From positions 1 through 64,000 of the forward strand of contig JBFXAM010000008.1 of assembly GCA_050184295.1 (NCBI GenBank): a DNA stretch of 64,000 nt, read 5' to 3'. The notes beneath the pieces are model-generated. The model did no database searches. It was not told where the DNA came from and saw nothing but the letters and a program-made list of their open reading frames with translations. Every line of letters starts with the position of its first letter. Position 1 is the first letter of the stretch. Below, one piece after another: positions 61,275 to 64,000 of this stretch. The position numbers were made by a program, and so were the translations under genes. This stretch comes from JBFXAM01 sp050184295. GTDB taxonomy: Bacteria; Planctomycetota; Phycisphaerae; UBA1845; Fen-1342.

Positions 61275-61898
61275 ATGAACGCGCTCATCGTCGTCGATGT
61301 GCAGAACGACTTCGTCGCCGGCGGTGCGCTCGCCGTCCGCGAAGGCGACCGCGTCATCCCCGTCATCAACCAGCTCATGCCACGCTTCCGCCTTGTCGTC
61401 GCCACCCAGGACTGGCACCCGCCGGACCACCGCAGCTTCGCCGCCAACCACCCCGGCGCGCACGTCGGCGACGTGATCGACCTGCACGGGCTGGCGCAGG
61501 TGCTCTGGCCGGTGCATTGTGTGCAAGACACGCGCGGGGCGGCTTTTGTCGCCACCCTTGACGCCGGCTGCTTCGCGCGCGTTTTTCGAAAAGGCGTCGA
61601 TCGCGACGTCGACAGCTACAGCGGATTCTTCGACAACGGCCGCCGCCGCGCCACCGGCCTCGGCGACTTTCTTCTCGAACGCGGCGTCGATTCAGTATTC
61701 GTCTGCGGGCTGGCGACCGACTATTGCGTGAAGTTCACCGCGCTCGACGCCCGCGCGCTCGGCTTTCGCACAACACTCGTTCGCGATGCGTGCCGCGGCG
61801 TCGAGCTGAAAGCGGGCGATGTGGAGGCGGCGGTGGCGGAGATGGAACGCGCCGAGGTGCGGATGATTGCGAGCGATGAAGTCGCGGCGGCGCGCTGA
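61275..61898 (+). CDS. pncA: Nicotinamidase/pyrazinamidase
   Basis: A 207-residue isochorismatase-fold hydrolase that deamidates nicotinamide to nicotinate. It keeps the triad: D8 (VVDVQND), K106 (FRKGVD) and C151 (LATDYCVKFT), plus metal ligands in TQDWHPPDH (D46, H48, H52). YSGFFD and the ALDARALGF helix match known PncA. It starts 25 nt after pncB and is almost certainly in the same transcript, forming a two-gene NAD salvage unit. Confidence 0.95.
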   Translation: MNALIVVDVQNDFVAGGALAVREGDRVIPVINQLMPRFRLVVATQDWHPPDHRSFAANHPGAHVGDVIDLHGLAQVLWPVHCVQDTRGAAFVATLDAGCFARVFRKGVDRDVDSYSGFFDNGRRRATGLGDFLLERGVDSVFVCGLATDYCVKFTALDARALGFRTTLVRDACRGVELKAGDVEAAVAEMERAEVRMIASDEVAAAR

Positions 61899-61953
61899 TC
61901 CGTCGCGGCGCACCGACGCGACCGACGGCTGCGATCCGCTGTCGCGTGCGGAG

Positions 61954-62310
61954 CTACTCTTCGCTTTCCGATTGCGAGCTGTGGACGCCCGCGGCCTTCT
62001 CGAAGGCGTGGATCACCGCGGCGAGGTCCTTGCAGGTCGGGCACTCGTCGCGCCGCCAGACGCCGGAGAGCTTATTCACCGCGACGTAGACCTTCTTGGC
62101 GTCCGGCCGGTTGCACGCGGGGCACATTTTGCGGATGCGTTTCGCGGCGGTCACGATCCGCAGCAGTGCCCGCACGGTCTCGCCCATCGCGACCGGCCCC
62201 TGCTCGGGCTTGGCGTCGACGAGCGCGTCGGCGAGTTTGCTCAAACGGTTTTCGAGCCCGAGAACGTCGTCGGGGAGGGCTTTCAATTCCGCGTCGAACG
62301 TGCTGCTCAT
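61954..62310 (-). CDS. Hypothetical zinc-ribbon protein
   Basis: A 118-residue soluble protein. The first 60 residues are helical and charged (LENRLSKLADALVDAK), followed by RKMCPACNRPDAKKVYVAV and WRRDECPTCKDL, giving C-x2-C ... C-x2-C, probably a zinc ribbon. The end is Ser/Glu-rich. I do not recognise the family. Start ATG 62310 has GAGGT 6 nt upstream. It is convergent with pncA, with 55 bp between stops. Confidence 0.7.
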   Translation of the reverse strand: MSSTFDAELKALPDDVLGLENRLSKLADALVDAKPEQGPVAMGETVRALLRIVTAAKRIRKMCPACNRPDAKKVYVAVNKLSGVWRRDECPTCKDLAAVIHAFEKAAGVHSSQSESEE

Positions 62311-62556
62311 GACGTGACCTCGTGAGCGGCGCCGGGCGACGCCAACGTCGCGCGAGTCCAATCACAAACCCGCGCGGCGGGCTTCGCTGCAATCGCTCCG
62401 GCACATACACTAACCGACGGGCGGCGCCGCACAAAGCGCTTTCGACGCCAGCGCGACTTTCGCGGCCGGTCGCGTCGCCGCCTAGGCTCAGGCGTCGGTC
62501 GGTGGAGTGCAGCGCCGGGCGCTGCCGACCGGCCCCGGTCCGACGCGGGAGACGGA

Positions 62557-63324
62557 GTGCCAAACCGAATGCTCGTGCTCGAAATCACGCGGCTGCGCCG
62601 CAGCTACGTCGCACCCGACGCCACCGCGCAGCTCATCATCGACGTGCCGCGCTTCGAACTCGTCGCCGGCGAGCAACTCGCGCTTGCGGGCGAGAGCGGC
62701 AGCGGCAAAACCACGCTCCTGAACCTGATCGCGGGAATCCTCCGCCCCGACGCCGGCGCGATCCGTGTCGTGGGACGCGATCTCGCGTCGGCCTCGGAGG
62801 CCCAACGCGACCGGCTGCGCGCCCGTCACGTCGGCTACGTGTTCCAGACGTTCAACCTGTTGCAGGGTTACACCGCGTTCGAAAACGTCGCGCTCGCGAT
62901 GACTTTCGGCCGCGGACTCGACCGCGCTTATGCCGCCCACCTGCTCGAACGCGTCGGACTCGCGGATCGCCTCGATTATCGCCCGCGACAGCTCTCGGTC
63001 GGACAGCAGCAGCGCGTCGCGGTCGCACGCGCGCTCGCCAACAGGCCCGAGCTCGTCCTCGCCGACGAGCCGACCGGCAATCTCGACCGCCGCCGCGCCG
63101 CAGACGCGCTCGCGCTGCTCCGCGACCTGTGCCGCGAAAATAACGCCGCGCTGCTGCTCGTCTCGCACGATCGCGACGTGCTGAGCGTCTTCGAGCGCGT
63201 CGTCGCGCTGTCGGAGATCAACCGCGCGGCGACTGGCGCTGCGCACACCGCGAGCGGTATGGCCGCGTCGCCCGAATCCGTCGCAGATGAGGCCGCGCGG
63301 GCCGAAACCGGAGGCGCACGATGA
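62557..63324 (+). CDS. ABC transporter ATP-binding protein (LolD/MacB type)
   Basis: A 255-residue ATPase. It has Walker A GESGSGKTTLL, the Q-loop in VFQTFNLLQGYTAFENV, signature LSVGQQQRVAVARAL, Walker B LVLADEPTGNLD and switch His SHDRDVL. This order and the N-terminal VLEITRLRRSY pattern fit the LolD/MacB/DevA class, which pairs with FtsX-like permeases. It would power export or lipoprotein release. The start is GTG 62557 (GGGAG upstream) or ATG 62569. It overlaps the next gene by 4 nt (ATGA), so it is coupled to it. Confidence 0.93.
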   Translation: MPNRMLVLEITRLRRSYVAPDATAQLIIDVPRFELVAGEQLALAGESGSGKTTLLNLIAGILRPDAGAIRVVGRDLASASEAQRDRLRARHVGYVFQTFNLLQGYTAFENVALAMTFGRGLDRAYAAHLLERVGLADRLDYRPRQLSVGQQQRVAVARALANRPELVLADEPTGNLDRRRAADALALLRDLCRENNAALLLVSHDRDVLSVFERVVALSEINRAATGAAHTASGMAASPESVADEAARAETGGAR

Positions 63325-64000
63325 CCCCGCTCGTGCGCCTCGGCGGCCCGATGTTGCTCGCGCTGCGCAGCCTGCGCCAACACGCGCTCTCCACCTGCGT
63401 GACGGTAGTCTCTGCCGCCCTCGGCAGCGGGCTCGTGATGGCAGTCTTCAGCATCAACCACCAGGCCTACCAGGCGTTCGTCGGCGCGCCGGTCGGATTC
63501 GACGCCGTGCTGGGGGCGCGCGGCAGCCCACTTCAGCTCGTGCTCAACGCGGTGTTTCACCTGGAGACCTCGCCGGGCAACCTGCCTTGGAAGTCTTATC
63601 TCGACGCGCGCGACAATCCGCAGATCGAACTCGCGATCCCGTATGCGCTCGGCGACAACTTCCTCGGCTTTCGGATCGTCGGCACGACCACCGACCTGTT
63701 CGAGAAATACCGCGACGGCGACGGTCGCAGCTTTCGCGTCGGCGCCGGGGGCCGCGTCTTCGACGAGTTCCTTCGCGAAGCCGTCATCGGCAGCTATGTC
63801 GCCGACAAGCTCGACCTCGGCGTCGGCAGCGCGTTTTCGCCAGTCCACGGGCTGTTCTATGACCCGGATCATCCCGAAGACTGCGAGCATCACCATGAGG
63901 AGTTTGTGGTCGTCGGCGTGTTGGAGCCGACCAGCAGCCCCGCCGACCGCGTCATCTGGGTGCCGATCGCCGCCAAGTGGCGCATGGAAGGCCACGTGCT
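63321..64000 (+). CDS. ABC transporter permease, FtsX/MacB-like, cut by right edge
   Basis: At least 226 residues, open to the edge. It has an N-terminal transmembrane helix near residues 14-40 (LALRSLRQHALSTCVTVVSAAL) and then a periplasmic MacB-like core domain (FVGAPVGFDAVLGARGS onward). A His-rich segment, CEHHHEE, sits near residue 190. The first helix and the following large soluble domain are the MacB/LolC pattern. The start overlaps the ATPase stop (ATGA). The remaining helices lie outside the window. Confidence 0.85.
   Translation, partial: MTPLVRLGGPMLLALRSLRQHALSTCVTVVSAALGSGLVMAVFSINHQAYQAFVGAPVGFDAVLGARGSPLQLVLNAVFHLETSPGNLPWKSYLDARDNPQIELAIPYALGDNFLGFRIVGTTTDLFEKYRDGDGRSFRVGAGGRVFDEFLREAVIGSYVADKLDLGVGSAFSPVHGLFYDPDHPEDCEHHHEEFVVVGVLEPTSSPADRVIWVPIAAKWRMEGHV

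Overview
The window is 64 kb of very GC-rich bacterial DNA with genes on both strands. It most resembles a Planctomycetota chromosome, perhaps Phycisphaerae-like. This is an inference from content: exported proteins ending in two short EF-hand/dockerin-like units with a DNFDID core, giant beta-helix proteins, DUF502 and MoxR proteins, a serine/threonine kinase with TPRs, a pyrophosphate-type phosphofructokinase and a Gly-rich RRM protein. No rRNA, tRNA, CRISPR array, transposase or phage gene was found.

Layout. 0-4 kb (minus): the start of a PQQ-propeller-like exported protein cut by the window edge, a DUF502 membrane protein, an endonuclease/phosphatase-fold lipoprotein and a type II NADH dehydrogenase. 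4.7-9.6 kb (plus): a zinc-ribbon Ser/Thr kinase with TPRs and a PAS hybrid histidine kinase. 10-12.5 kb: two secreted proteins with dockerin-like tails, transcribed tail to tail. 12.6-23.4 kb: RRM protein, serS, an HNH-like protein, a degenerate M16 peptidase, an FmdB-type zinc ribbon, small membrane proteins, pcm, a hydrolase-like lipoprotein and a ThiF/MoeB enzyme. 23.5-30.1 kb: an HtrA-type protease, a large exported protein, an MFS transporter, tatA and a surface protein with an Asn/Asp/Gly-rich stalk. 30.5-38.6 kb: rplT-rpmI, a PPi-type PFK, a duplicated-domain exported protein and a 1498-residue beta-helix protein. 38.8-43 kb: a MoxR ATPase, a complete PvuII-like restriction-modification island and a CPBP protease. 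43-49.5 kb: a membrane protein, a PgpH-like HD hydrolase, ybeY, a lipoate ligase and an aldehyde dehydrogenase. 49.8-58.4 kb: exported proteins, an S41 peptidase, tilS, a GT-C-like membrane protein, a thioredoxin-fold protein and a coiled-coil protein. 58.4-64 kb: a zinc-ribbon protein, trpF, pncB-pncA (NAD salvage), another zinc-ribbon protein and an ABC exporter pair cut by the right edge.

The most notable locus is the restriction-modification island at 39966-41877. The endonuclease, the controller protein and the N4-cytosine methyltransferase all closely resemble the PvuII system. Two adjacent 14-bp palindromes lie in the divergent promoter and look like controller operators. The methyltransferase reading frame is broken by what looks like one missing base, while the endonuclease frame is intact. 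That combination would be lethal if both genes were read literally, so it points to a consensus error, an inactive or altered endonuclease, or another source of protection. Other points of interest are a 26-nt GA microsatellite in a leader, a 38-bp triple repeat, strong intergenic palindromes, metal-ligand losses in M16 and YbeY homologues, and a Cys-containing C-terminal anchor.
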